From Rhodobacteraceae bacterium UBA1957 (GTDB taxonomy: Bacteria; Pseudomonadota; Alphaproteobacteria; Rhodobacterales; Rhodobacteraceae), in assembly GCA_002336405.1 (NCBI GenBank), contig DDEJ01000139.1, positions 1 through 18,414 of the forward strand: a stretch of DNA of 18,414 nt, in the 5' to 3' direction. This document shows positions 1-9,883 of the stretch, one piece after another (within the stretch, counting starts at the first letter, position 1; every line of letters starts with the position of its first letter). A program made the position numbers and the translations under genes. The notes beneath the pieces were generated by a model, which had not been told where the DNA came from, ran no database searches, and saw only the letters and a list, made by a program, of their open reading frames with translations.

Positions 1-1559
1 TCCCACTCAATCGTGCCGGGGGGTTTTGACGTGATGTCGTAAGTCACACGGTTGATGCCTTTAACTTCGTTAATAATGCGGGTTGCCGTTTCTCCCAAAA
101 ACTCGTGGGAAAACGGATAGTAATCTGCAGTCATGCCATCGACCGACGTTACCGCACGCAGGGCGCAGGCAAAATCATAGGTGCGCCCATCGCCCATCAC
201 CCCGACGGTCCGCACTGGAAGAATCGCGACAAAGGCCTGCCAGATTTCGTCATATAACCCGTGTTTGCGAATCTGGTCGATAAACACTGCATCTGCTTGC
301 CGAAGAATGGCCAGCTTTGACCGGGTGATTTCGCCCGGACAACGGATCGCAAGTCCAGGACCGGGGAATGGATGACGGCCGATGAATTCCGGTGGCAGAC
401 CCAGTTCGCGCCCCAGTGCACGGACCTCATCTTTGAACAATTCGCGCAGGGGCTCCACAAGCTTAAGTCCCATCTTTTCAGGCAGACCCCCAACGTTATG
501 GTGACTTTTGATCGTGACTGACGGCCCGCCCGAAAAGCTGATCGATTCAATCACATCGGGATAGAGCGTGCCCTGCGCCAAGAAATCGGCCCCTTCGATC
601 TGGTTGGCATATTTCTGAAACACATCAATAAACAACCCGCCGATAATCTTGCGCTTCGTCTCTGGATCGTCTTGGCCGTCCAATGCGCCCAGAAACAGCT
701 CTTGTTCGTCGGCGTGGATCAGCGGCATGTTGTAATGGTCGCGGAACATTGCGACGACTTCTTCGGCTTCACCTTGCCTCAGCAGGCCGTGATCGACAAA
801 GACACAGGTCAATTGTTCCCCGATAGCTTCGTGGATTAACACGGCGGCAACCGAGCTGTCGACACCGCCGGACAGACCACAGATGACTTGTTTGTCGCCC
901 ACCTGAGCGCGGATTTTGGCAATGGCCTCGCTGCGGTAACCCTGCATCGTCCAATCGCCAGTGAAACCGGCCAAGGTGATAAAGTTCTCATACAGTTTTG
1001 CACCATTCGGAGTGTGATGCACCTCTGGGTGAAATTGCACCGCAAAAATCTGGCGGCCCACGTCAGCCGTGATTGCAAACGGCGCGTTAGCAGACGTTCC
1101 AAAGACCTCAAACCCGGGGGCTATGGCGCTGACATGGTCTCCATGGCTCATCCAGACCTGTTCTGACCCGACGTTGAACCAGCCATCCAAGATTTTTAGA
1201 TCGCCACCCGTTTGCGTGACCGTGGCGCGCCCAAACTCTGCGGTGCCATGTCCACGCTCAACACGACCGCCCAACATCTGCATGATCACCTGTTGCCCGT
1301 AACAAATGCCCAAAATGGGCACACCCAGCGCGAATACAGATTGTGGTGGGCGCGGCGAGTCGACATCGATGACGCTTGCCGGACCACCTGAAAATATGAC
1401 AGCTTTTGGTGCGAAATTGATTAGAAACTGATCAGTCACATTCTGAAATGGATGAATTTCGCAATACACGTTCAATTCGCGCAGTCGGCGCGCGATCAGT
1501 TGTGTCACTTGGCTGCCAAAGTCGATGATGAGAAGGCGTTGGTTTTGATTTTTTGTCAT
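1..1559 (-). CDS. guaA: GMP synthase (glutamine-hydrolysing), 3' end just cut off
   Basis: Makes GMP from XMP, glutamine and ATP in the cytoplasm, the last step of de novo guanine nucleotide synthesis. Translating the minus strand from the ATG at 1559-1557 gives 519 codons plus two bases. The protein ends ...GTIEW followed by GA-, so only the final residue (expected Glu) and the stop lie outside; about 520 aa matches the family (about 525). Seen in order: class I glutamine amidotransferase domain with nucleophile Cys86 in GICYGQQ and the His/Glu pair in FHPEV near residue 177; ATP-pyrophosphatase P-loop SGGVDSS near residue 230; C-terminal dimerisation domain with [11 protein letters not shown] and PPGTIEW. 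No strong Shine-Dalgarno is seen before the ATG. It is divergent from the methyltransferase gene at 1759, with a 199-bp shared upstream region. Identification is secure. Confidence 0.97.
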   Translation of the reverse strand, partial: MTKNQNQRLLIIDFGSQVTQLIARRLRELNVYCEIHPFQNVTDQFLINFAPKAVIFSGGPASVIDVDSPRPPQSVFALGVPILGICYGQQVIMQMLGGRVERGHGTAEFGRATVTQTGGDLKILDGWFNVGSEQVWMSHGDHVSAIAPGFEVFGTSANAPFAITADVGRQIFAVQFHPEVHHTPNGAKLYENFITLAGFTGDWTMQGYRSEAIAKIRAQVGDKQVICGLSGGVDSSVAAVLIHEAIGEQLTCVFVDHGLLRQGEAEEVVAMFRDHYNMPLIHADEQELFLGALDGQDDPETKRKIIGGLFIDVFQKYANQIEGADFLAQGTLYPDVIESISFSGGPSVTIKSHHNVGGLPEKMGLKLVEPLRELFKDEVRALGRELGLPPEFIGRHPFPGPGLAIRCPGEITRSKLAILRQADAVFIDQIRKHGLYDEIWQAFVAILPVRTVGVMGDGRTYDFACALRAVTSVDGMTADYYPFSHEFLGETATRIINEVKGINRVTYDITSKPPGTIEW

Positions 1560-1623
1560 AGCCCGCTGATAATGTGTTGCTGCGGGCGGTGCAAGGGTTG
1601 GGGCTGGGGTCTTAAAGCTGTTG

Positions 1624-1642
1624 GTGCAAGAAATTCTCGCAC
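1624..1642. promoter_or_regulatory. Imperfect palindrome, possible operator
   Basis: GTGCAAGAAATTCTCGCAC is an inverted repeat with 9-bp arms around one central base and a single mismatched pair. It lies 65 bp upstream of guaA and 116 bp upstream of the mttB-like gene, in their shared upstream region. The symmetry is read directly. That it is a protein-binding site is inference, and no known regulator can be assigned from sequence alone. Confidence 0.3.
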
Positions 1643-1653
1643 GCGTTTGCCCA

Positions 1654-1680
1654 TGTCGCTTTTCCCCCTCAGGGGCGACA
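1654..1680. other. Hairpin in the guaA leader region
   Basis: TGTCGC (1654-1659) pairs with GCGACA (1675-1680). Inside, a C-run faces a G-run, which can form a short inner stem. Four A residues follow on the + strand, so on the minus strand the hairpin is preceded by TTTT. It would be in the guaA 5' leader only if guaA is transcribed from further upstream. It does not match a riboswitch that I recognise. Confidence 0.25.
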
Positions 1681-1693
1681 AAACTGGCGTGTT

Positions 1694-1721
1694 CGATGAT
1701 CATTATCGTTTAAGTTATAAA
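1694..1721 (+). promoter_or_regulatory. Candidate mttB promoter with overlapping palindrome
   Basis: CGATGATCATTATCG (1694-1708) has CGAT/ATCG outer arms and a central TGATCA. It sits just before a TATAAA (1716-1721) that could be the -10 element for the gene starting at 1759. No good -35 hexamer is seen 17 bp upstream, so an activator- or repressor-controlled promoter is possible. The pattern is seen; its function is inferred. Confidence 0.3.
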
Positions 1722-1758
1722 AGAAACCACAAATTAGTTGATAAGGTAAGGACAGAGT

Positions 1759-3303
1759 ATGGTCGCTTCAGCACCGTCCAGAAGAACACGCAGCGGGGGT
1801 GGCGCCGCCCGACGGGCGGAACGCACAACGATAAAGATGGAAACCGCCAAATACATTGAGCGCAATATCCCACTTTACGAGATACTGACCGAAGAAGCAT
1901 TGGAAATAATAGAGACCAATGCCGAAACTGTGCTTGAGGAAATCGGCATTAATTTTGTTAACAACCCTGCGGCGTTGTCGCGGTGGCGTGCTGCTGGAGC
2001 TGATGTGTCTGGTGAAAGGGTGCGGATCCCGCGTGGTTTGGCGCGACAGCTGTGTAAAACTGCACCGTCTCGGTACATCCAACACGCCCGCAATCCGGCC
2101 CGTTCCGTCGAAATTGGTGGCAATACGTTGGTTTGTGCTCCGGTTTACGGCCCGCCGTTTGTGCGCGACATTGCCGGTGGCCGACGTTATGCCACGATTG
2201 CAGATTTTCAAAAGTTTGTGAAATTGGGATACATGTCAAAATGGTTACATCATTCTGGTGGGACGGTGTGTGAGCCCACCGATGTTGCGGTCAATAAACG
2301 CCATCTCGACATGCTTCATGCCCATATGACCTTGTCGGACAAACCGTTTATGGGCTCGGTGACCGAACCCTCAAGGGCCCAAGATAGCGTTGAGATGTGC
2401 GAAATACTGTTTGGAAAAGAATTTGTGCAATCCAACGCGGTGATGACATCGTTGATCAATGTCAATTCGCCGATGACCTTTGATGACGTGATGGCTGGTG
2501 CGCTCGAGGTTTATGCGGCCAACAACCAGGCTTGTATCATTTCGCCCTTTATTGTTGGTGGCGCGATGGCGCCGGTGTCTGTCATGGGTACATTGACACA
2601 AGTTTTGGCCGAAGTATTGGCTGGCATTGCCTATTCTCAGCTGATCCGTCCCGGTGCACCGGTAATTTTTGGCGCTTTTGTGTCTTCGATCGATATGAAT
2701 TCAGGAGCCCCAACCTTCGGCACGCCCGAGGCGGCAAAAATACTGTATGGTGCTGGACAACTGGCCCGGCGTCTGGGTCTGCCATTTCGGTCGGGCGGCA
2801 GCCTTTGTGGCTCGAAACTGCCCGATGCACAGGCTGCTTATGAAACTGCCCATACGCACAATGCGGCGCTGCTTGGTGGGGTTAACTTTATGCTGCATGC
2901 CTGCGGCTGGCTGGAAGGTGGCTTGGTGTCATCGTTTGAGAAATTTGTGATGGATGCCGACCAGTTGGGCATTTTGCATCACATGGCAGGTGGTGTTGAG
3001 ATCGACGAGAACGCGCAGGCTATGGACGCGATCCGCGAGGTTGGCCCCAGCGGCCATTATCTTGGGTGTGCCCACACGCAGGCCAATTTTAAAGATGCCT
3101 TTTGGCGCAGCGACCTCCTAGATTATAAGCCCTTTGAAACTTGGTACGAAGAGGGCGCGCGCGATACTATGACCCTGGCGAGTGCTCGAGTGGAGTATCT
3201 ATTGGCCAACTATCAACAACCGGCGCTTGATCCAGCGGTAGCCGAGGCGCTTTCTGAATATGTGGCTCGCAAGAAAGCAGCTGTTCCTGATGCTTTGGTG
3301 TGA
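1759..3303 (+). CDS. Trimethylamine methyltransferase (MttB) family protein, non-pyrrolysine
   Basis: Belongs to the MttB superfamily (COG5598), whose members demethylate quaternary or tertiary amines (trimethylamine, glycine betaine, proline betaine, carnitine) and pass the methyl group to a corrinoid protein. The 514-aa length fits the family. The N-terminus is rich in Arg and Gly (residues about 8-22), as is common in alphaproteobacterial members, supporting the ATG at 1759; AAGG at 1748-1751 lies 7 nt before it. The frame is continuous with no internal amber codon, so it lacks the pyrrolysine of true archaeal MttB; the substrate is more likely a betaine-type compound or unknown. No corrinoid protein, activating ATPase or methyltransferase partner is encoded nearby. 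It may therefore act with components encoded elsewhere. Family assignment is strong; the substrate cannot be told from sequence. Confidence 0.88.
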   Translation: MVASAPSRRTRSGGGAARRAERTTIKMETAKYIERNIPLYEILTEEALEIIETNAETVLEEIGINFVNNPAALSRWRAAGADVSGERVRIPRGLARQLCKTAPSRYIQHARNPARSVEIGGNTLVCAPVYGPPFVRDIAGGRRYATIADFQKFVKLGYMSKWLHHSGGTVCEPTDVAVNKRHLDMLHAHMTLSDKPFMGSVTEPSRAQDSVEMCEILFGKEFVQSNAVMTSLINVNSPMTFDDVMAGALEVYAANNQACIISPFIVGGAMAPVSVMGTLTQVLAEVLAGIAYSQLIRPGAPVIFGAFVSSIDMNSGAPTFGTPEAAKILYGAGQLARRLGLPFRSGGSLCGSKLPDAQAAYETAHTHNAALLGGVNFMLHACGWLEGGLVSSFEKFVMDADQLGILHHMAGGVEIDENAQAMDAIREVGPSGHYLGCAHTQANFKDAFWRSDLLDYKPFETWYEEGARDTMTLASARVEYLLANYQQPALDPAVAEALSEYVARKKAAVPDALV

Positions 3304-3826
3304 TCGCAGCGGTTAATGATTCCGCTTCTGCGGTTAGGGCGGTCAAAAACTCCAAGTACTGAGAGATGCAGTAATCGGCGCTGGTTTCTGGTCTGTGAAA
3401 TTTGTGGTTTGGGTTCCTCTCAGGCTGTTGATCAAATTCATTGCGTTGTGCTGCTGTGGGCTCGTTGGTGCCTTGAATTTCGAGTGTCTTATTGTCACTG
3501 AAATATTTTTTTATCGCGATGTTTGGTGTGTTGAGCAGCCCTGCAAACCGTCGGAATTGATAATAAACAGACAAAGTGTTTGCCATAGAATTTTCCTTTC
3601 TTTGGGGATCCTACAGTATGGCCTCTTGTTTCGACCCGTTGCGTTAATGGCCTCAACAGCGAACGCAACATTTACAACAGCTTATCTAAATAATTATCAA
3701 ATTAGCACAGTAACTCCAATACCATTACTTATTAACAATTCTCAAAAACCAATCTTGTTACAGTGGGTAATCGTAGAGGAAACATTTTTAATTTTGACCA
3801 AAATGATAGAAGGTTATTGAAAAAAT
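3304..3826. other. 523-bp AT-rich intergenic gap without a confident gene
   Basis: This gap lies between the mttB-like stop and the DUF6456 gene. At its left end CGCAG(3305-3309)/CTGCG(3328-3332), with inner CGG/CCG, can form a bulged hairpin, but no T-run follows. The right half (about 3650-3826) is strongly AT-rich and probably holds the promoter of the downstream gene. A minus-strand reading frame from ATG 3586 has a Shine-Dalgarno-like AAAGGA but runs 137 bp into mttB and resembles no family I know. A plus-strand frame over 3395-3820 looks like a shadow. Confidence 0.6.
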
Positions 3827-4957
3827 ATGCCAATTTATGTGCAGAACGCCGACAATAAGGCGCTGCCAAATTGGGTGCCAACAGATGTCCAGAATTATCT
3901 TTTACACACTGAAACTGGTTTGGCGATCCGATATTTAGCCCGCCAAAAGGGGTGTCATGCCTCAACTGTGATGCGGCAAATTCGCCGACTTGAACACCTG
4001 CGTGATGATCCTTTGGTGGATGACGCGCTGCGCAAACTTGGCAAACGGTATTTTCAGCGATCTGCCATCAGTTTCAAAAAGGAGCCTAAAACCATGATGA
4101 CCCCGTCTGCACGCACGCTTAAATGCCAAGATGACAGAACTTTAAGAGCTCACGCAATCCGGGTCTTGCCGCGGCTTTGCGAGACCGGAGCGATCTTGGC
4201 TGTGGCCGATGGTATGGACCAAGCCATTGTCGTTCGCAGCATGCCGGATGGAAGCAGTTCAAAAACTGCTGTGCTTGATACTGCATTCGCACAAGCCTTC
4301 GCGTTGAAGGCTTGGATCACCTGTCGTGAGCAGGGGCGCGTTTCGCGTTACCGAATTACAAATGCCGGTCGAAATGCTTTGAAGGACTTTTTTGAACAAC
4401 AAGACACCGCTTTATCTTGCAGTGGTTTTGCTGAGGCGCAAGTGCCTTTCACGGGAAAACAAACGGGATTTGAAACCTCCCCAAAGACACGAGAAGGTAC
4501 GCCCAAAAGGGTCCGTTATGCTGCCAGCGAATCGCCGTTATTGGGTTTGGCAAGACGGCGGGATCGTGATGGAAAGCCGTTTCTTAGTGACGAATTGGTG
4601 ACGGCGGGTGAACGTATGCGAGAGGATTTTGAGCTCGCGCAGATGGGAGCGCGGGTCGGTCAAAACTGGAACGGGTTTTTAACTGCAGGTATCACGGGGG
4701 CCACACCGTCTGGCAATGCTACGGGCACAGGTCCGTCAGCGGCCCGTCAACGGGTTGAAAAGGCTCTGACGTCTTTGGGAGCGGGCTTAGGCGACGTGGT
4801 TCTACGGTGCTGTTGTCATTTGGAAGGGTTGGAGTCAGCTGAGCGTCGGATGGGGTGGTCGGCACGGTCTGGCAAGATTGTGCTGCGAATCGCACTTCAG
4901 CGTTTAAGCCATCACTATCAGCAAGAATGCGGCAAATATGGACCTTTGATAGGGTAA
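3827..4957 (+). CDS. DUF6456 domain-containing helix-turn-helix protein
   Basis: A 376-aa protein of a type conserved in Rhodobacteraceae, function unknown. Residues about 20-60 look like a helix-turn-helix (GLAIRYLARQKGCHASTVMR then RQIRRLEHLRDD). Residues about 100-190 resemble a winged-helix unit ending in RYRITNAGRNAL. Residues about 235-376 match the DUF6456 C-terminal region, rich in Arg and Trp (ARRRDRDGKPF, GQNWNGFLTAG, MGWSARSGKIVLRIAL). The architecture suggests a DNA-binding regulator, which is inference. The ATG at 3827 has AGAAGG about 13 nt upstream, a loose spacing. The gene ends with tandem TAA TAA and is followed by a 13-bp perfect hairpin. No signal peptide or membrane segment is visible. 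It appears monocistronic, flanked by an AT-rich gap and convergent katG. Confidence 0.75.
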   Translation: MPIYVQNADNKALPNWVPTDVQNYLLHTETGLAIRYLARQKGCHASTVMRQIRRLEHLRDDPLVDDALRKLGKRYFQRSAISFKKEPKTMMTPSARTLKCQDDRTLRAHAIRVLPRLCETGAILAVADGMDQAIVVRSMPDGSSSKTAVLDTAFAQAFALKAWITCREQGRVSRYRITNAGRNALKDFFEQQDTALSCSGFAEAQVPFTGKQTGFETSPKTREGTPKRVRYAASESPLLGLARRRDRDGKPFLSDELVTAGERMREDFELAQMGARVGQNWNGFLTAGITGATPSGNATGTGPSAARQRVEKALTSLGAGLGDVVLRCCCHLEGLESAERRMGWSARSGKIVLRIALQRLSHHYQQECGKYGPLIG

Positions 4958-5028
4958 TAAGAATGACTTGGCTGGGCGCACAATAGCGAGGAAAAATAGA
5001 CGGAAGGCTACAATATAGGCCGTAGATG

Positions 5029-5057
5029 GCGGCGCTTTATCGGGGATAAAGCGCCGC
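5029..5057. terminator. Perfect 13-bp hairpin between convergent genes
   Basis: GCGGCGCTTTATC (5029-5041), a 3-nt GGG loop, then GATAAAGCGCCGC (5045-5057) form a flawless 13-bp stem. It sits between the ends of the DUF6456 gene (+) and katG (-), the usual place for a shared terminator. A T-run does not follow immediately on either strand, so it may work as a transcript-end stabiliser or with Rho. A second small hairpin, CGGCA/TGCCG, occurs at 5083-5097. Confidence 0.6.
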
Positions 5058-5118
5058 ACAATTCATATTGTTTTCAGAACTCCGGCAGACGGTGCCGTGA
5101 TCTTGGGTTGGCGCTTGC

Positions 5119-7359
<2,241 letters not shown>

Positions 7360-7376
7360 CTATAAACATCAAACAG

Positions 7377-7397
7377 ATGTATGGTCTTAGTATACAT
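7377..7397. promoter_or_regulatory. Inverted repeat upstream of katG
   Basis: ATGTAT (7377-7382) and ATACAT (7392-7397) are inverted 6-bp arms separated by 9 bp, about 63-83 bp upstream of the katG start. Location and symmetry suit a LysR-type (OxyR-like) or other regulator of katG. The motif does not match the classical OxyR ATAG-N7-CTAT spacing, so assignment to OxyR is not supported. Confidence 0.25.
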
Positions 7398-7518
7398 GCT
7401 ATCAAAATCGTTCACTGTCTGTAAAGTTATGAAACGCAAGTGACGTGTGGTAAACTGCCTCGATTGCGGCATTGGACGAACGATTGCAAATAACATAGCC
7501 GCTATGCTCGGCAAAACT

Positions 7519-7547
7519 TTGACGGGCCTGTTGGGCTCGTATATGTA
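7519..7547 (+). promoter_or_regulatory. Candidate sigma70-type promoter of lipA
   Basis: TTGACG (7519-7524), a 17-bp spacer and TATGTA (7542-7547) resemble -35 and -10 hexamers. They end 29 bp before the lipA GTG, leaving room for a short leader. This is a pattern match by eye only. Confidence 0.4.
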
Positions 7548-7576
7548 TCCGTCAGCCACTGCTTGGGAAATAGATC

Positions 7577-8530
7577 GTGCGTGACAATTCAGTACCTAAG
7601 ATAAGACATCCGGAAAAAGCCAATCGTCCTGACAATGCCCAGCCAAAAAAGCCGAGCTGGATTCGCGTTAAAGCGCCCACCAGCGAGGGCTATAAGAAAA
7701 CCCGTGATATCATGCGCGAAAACCGCTTGGTGACAGTCTGCGAAGAGGCGGGCTGTCCCAACGTTGGCGAATGCTGGTCGCAGGGCCATGCGACGATGAT
7801 GATTATGGGCGAGGTCTGTACCCGAGCTTGCACATTTTGTAATATTGCGACCGGAAAACCACCGGAAAGTCTGGATGCTTTTGAGCCGGGCAGGGTGGCT
7901 GTGGCCGTCAAAAAGCTGGGTCTTAATCATGTGGTCATTACCTCGGTTGATCGCGATGATGTCGAAGATGGCGGCGCCGAACATTTTGCCCAGACAATCC
8001 GTGCAGTGCGGCGTCAATCGCCCGACACGACGATTGAAATTTTGACGCCAGATTTCATCCGCTGTGCCCCCGCGGCGCTTGAAACGGTGGTTGCTGCCAA
8101 ACCCGATGTGTTCAATCACAACCTAGAAACCGTGCCGGGGCTATACCCCGAAGTGCGTCCCGGGGCCCGATATTTCCATTCCTTGCGGCTGTTGCAACGG
8201 GTCAAAGAACTGGATCCGGCGATGTTCACCAAATCCGGCATAATGGTTGGTTTGGGCGAAGACCGGCAATCGGTTTTGCAAGTGATGGATGATATGCGCG
8301 CCGCCGATATCGACTTTCTAACGATTGGCCAATACTTGCAACCGACGCCCAAACACCACCGAGTAGATCGCTTTGTCACCCCGGACGAATTTGCCGGCTA
8401 TGAAAAAGCGGCCTATGGCAAAGGGTTTTTGATGGTGTCTGCCACGCCTTTGACGCGATCATCTTATCACGCAGGCGATGATTTTGCGCAATTGCGCAGC
8501 GCGCGTTTGAAAAAATTGGCAAAGCGCTAG
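7577..8530 (+). CDS. lipA: Lipoyl synthase
   Basis: Radical SAM enzyme that inserts two sulfurs into protein-bound octanoyl groups to make the lipoyl cofactor of 2-oxoacid dehydrogenases and glycine cleavage. 317 aa, normal length. Both iron-sulfur cluster motifs are intact: auxiliary cluster Cys55-X4-Cys60-X5-Cys66 ([12 protein letters not shown]) and radical SAM cluster Cys81-X3-Cys85-X2-Cys88 (CTRACTFC). The C-terminal [10 protein letters not shown] carries the conserved Arg/Ser that caps the auxiliary cluster. The start is GTG at 7577, giving the V/M-RD N-terminus usual in this family; only a weak GGGAAA lies upstream. It converges on hpt; 144 bp between them holds no clear terminator, although CGTCTAGACG (8624 region) is a short palindrome. 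Confidence 0.97.
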   Translation: MRDNSVPKIRHPEKANRPDNAQPKKPSWIRVKAPTSEGYKKTRDIMRENRLVTVCEEAGCPNVGECWSQGHATMMIMGEVCTRACTFCNIATGKPPESLDAFEPGRVAVAVKKLGLNHVVITSVDRDDVEDGGAEHFAQTIRAVRRQSPDTTIEILTPDFIRCAPAALETVVAAKPDVFNHNLETVPGLYPEVRPGARYFHSLRLLQRVKELDPAMFTKSGIMVGLGEDRQSVLQVMDDMRAADIDFLTIGQYLQPTPKHHRVDRFVTPDEFAGYEKAAYGKGFLMVSATPLTRSSYHAGDDFAQLRSARLKKLAKR

Positions 8531-8674
8531 TCAGGCGCTGTAATCTAAAAGTCTCATCCATGAGTGCTGTCTGCTGCCGTGCCACAAGATGCATGGGGCA
8601 AGCCCAGCCTTTATGTGGCGTCTAGACGGATGTCCCCTTGCTGCGAAAATCCAAAAACTGGCAAATGGTGCGCT

Positions 8675-9217
8675 TTATTGATCGGTAAACCTGACCTTGC
8701 CGATATACGGTAGATTGCGGTTGCGCTGAGCAAAATCGATCCCATAGCCCACGACAAAAGCATCTGGGATTTCAAAACCAATCCAATCGGCGCGAAAATC
8801 AGCTTCTCGACGGCTGGGCTTGTCAAGCAATGCAATGGTTTTTAATCGCTTGGGCTGGCGGGTAAGCAACAATTGACTGACGTGGTGCAATGTGTGGCCG
8901 GTATCGACAATATCTTCGACAACCAGAACATCCCGACCTTCAATTTTGCCCCGAAGATCCTTGAGAATACGCACTTCACGGCTGCTCTCCATACCGTCGC
9001 CATAGGACGAAACTTCAATGAAATCGACCTCTACTGGTAAGTCCAGTTCACGGACGAGATCCGCAATAAAAACGAAAGAGCCGCGCAGCAAACCTACCAC
9101 GATCAGTTTGTTTGTGTCATTAAACTCGTCGTGAATATCGTGGCACAGGGCCTCAATTCTAGCGGCAATTGATTTGGCAGATATCATCTGATCAATGCTG
9201 TATGGGCGTTCTGACAT
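8675..9217 (-). CDS. hpt: Hypoxanthine(-guanine) phosphoribosyltransferase
   Basis: Purine salvage: converts hypoxanthine, and usually guanine, plus PRPP to IMP or GMP. I choose ATG 9217 (180 aa) over an in-frame ATG at 9265, because AGGGGA lies just upstream and the family begins MSERPY-. The PRPP-binding loop [14 protein letters not shown] spans residues about 97-110 with Glu101/Asp102. The flexible-loop motif [10 protein letters not shown] at about 70-79 and the GLLRGSFVF segment at about 42-50 are typical of type I phosphoribosyltransferases of the HPRT class. The start is only 70 bp from the divergent ratA-like start, so the two promoters must overlap or lie back to back. Not linked to guaA in this window, although both feed guanine nucleotide pools. 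Confidence 0.93.
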   Translation of the reverse strand: MSERPYSIDQMISAKSIAARIEALCHDIHDEFNDTNKLIVVGLLRGSFVFIADLVRELDLPVEVDFIEVSSYGDGMESSREVRILKDLRGKIEGRDVLVVEDIVDTGHTLHHVSQLLLTRQPKRLKTIALLDKPSRREADFRADWIGFEIPDAFVVGYGIDFAQRNRNLPYIGKVRFTDQ

Positions 9218-9287
9218 ATTTTCCCCTTGCTTTCTGCGTGACAGAATAAGACATAGCGTATTCATCTTAGCTGAAACAGACCCTGAT

Positions 9288-9737
9288 ATGCCCGTTCATT
9301 CCGAGACTCGCAAGCTGCCTTATAGCGCAGAACAAATGTATGATCTTGTGGCCGATATTTCTGCCTATCCGCAGTTTTTGCCCTGGTGCTCGGCGGCGCG
9401 TATCCGGTTGCGTGCAACCGAAGGGGAGCGCGAGACGGTTGAGGCCGATCTGGTCGTTAGTTTTAAAGTTTTTCGAGAGAGTTTTGCCAGTCGGGTCGAG
9501 CTGTGGAGCAAGGCCAAGAAAATCGATACCCAATATCTTGAAGGGCCTTTCAAACACATGAAATCCAGTTGGGAATTTGTCGATACGCCGTCTGGATGCG
9601 ACGTGCAGTTTTTTGTTGATTTCGAGTTTAAGAACGCCTTGTTGCAGGGCATTATTGGGGTCGTGTTCAACGAGGCGATGCAACGGATCGTGCGCGCGTT
9701 TGAAAGCCGGGCTAACACGCTTTACGGCAAATCCTGA
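9288..9737 (+). CDS. RatA/COQ10-type START domain protein
   Basis: 149 aa, a single polyketide-cyclase/START-like domain covering almost the whole chain. Family markers: an N-terminal [20 protein letters not shown] segment, the PWCSAARI motif, and FEFKN..LLQ near the C-terminus. Relatives include mitochondrial COQ10, which binds ubiquinone and aids respiration, and E. coli RatA, described as a toxin acting on ribosome association. In Rhodobacteraceae the ubiquinone-related role is the more natural reading, but sequence does not decide it. The in-frame ORF extends upstream to 9195, but that overlaps divergent hpt; ATG 9288 begins the conserved domain. No clear Shine-Dalgarno is present. No antitoxin partner is adjacent. 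Confidence 0.85.
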   Translation: MPVHSETRKLPYSAEQMYDLVADISAYPQFLPWCSAARIRLRATEGERETVEADLVVSFKVFRESFASRVELWSKAKKIDTQYLEGPFKHMKSSWEFVDTPSGCDVQFFVDFEFKNALLQGIIGVVFNEAMQRIVRAFESRANTLYGKS

Positions 9738-9825
9738 GTTTGATCCTGAGTGTCTGTTAACCACCTGAACAGGAACTTTTGTATTAATGCGGATAGATCG
9801 TCGCCTTATCGGTGGCTTTGAACCC

Positions 9826-9864
9826 AAAAAAGAATAAAAAACGGGCCTTGCCAGACCCGTTTTT
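9826..9864. terminator. Bidirectional Rho-independent terminator
   Basis: ACGGGCCTTGCCAGACCCGT (9841-9860) folds as ACGGG/CCCGT plus CT/AG with one mismatch and a 4-nt loop. A-rich sequence lies to the left (9826-9840) and TTTT to the right (9861-9864), so the hairpin has a U-run on both strands. It can end ratA (+) and amtB (-), whose ends face each other here. Confidence 0.8.
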
Positions 9865-9883
9865 CGCTTTGAAGTTCGCTTGT

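Noticed and set aside
1560..1758. Purine (guanine) riboswitch ahead of guaA
   Set aside because: A hairpin is present, but the three-way junction and conserved loop bases of a purine riboswitch are not recognisable.
1452..1859. 135-codon plus-strand frame across the guaA start and mttB start
   Set aside because: It is antisense to the guaA 5' end and overlaps the true mttB frame; shadow of real genes.
3395..3820. 141-codon plus-strand frame with a hydrophobic beginning
   Set aside because: It starts at GTG without a Shine-Dalgarno, resembles no family, and lies in AT-rich intergenic DNA opposite another frame.
9288..9737. RatA as part of a toxin-antitoxin pair
   Set aside because: No small antitoxin gene (RatB/RnfH type) is adjacent; the family in this lineage is more simply read as a COQ10-like START protein.
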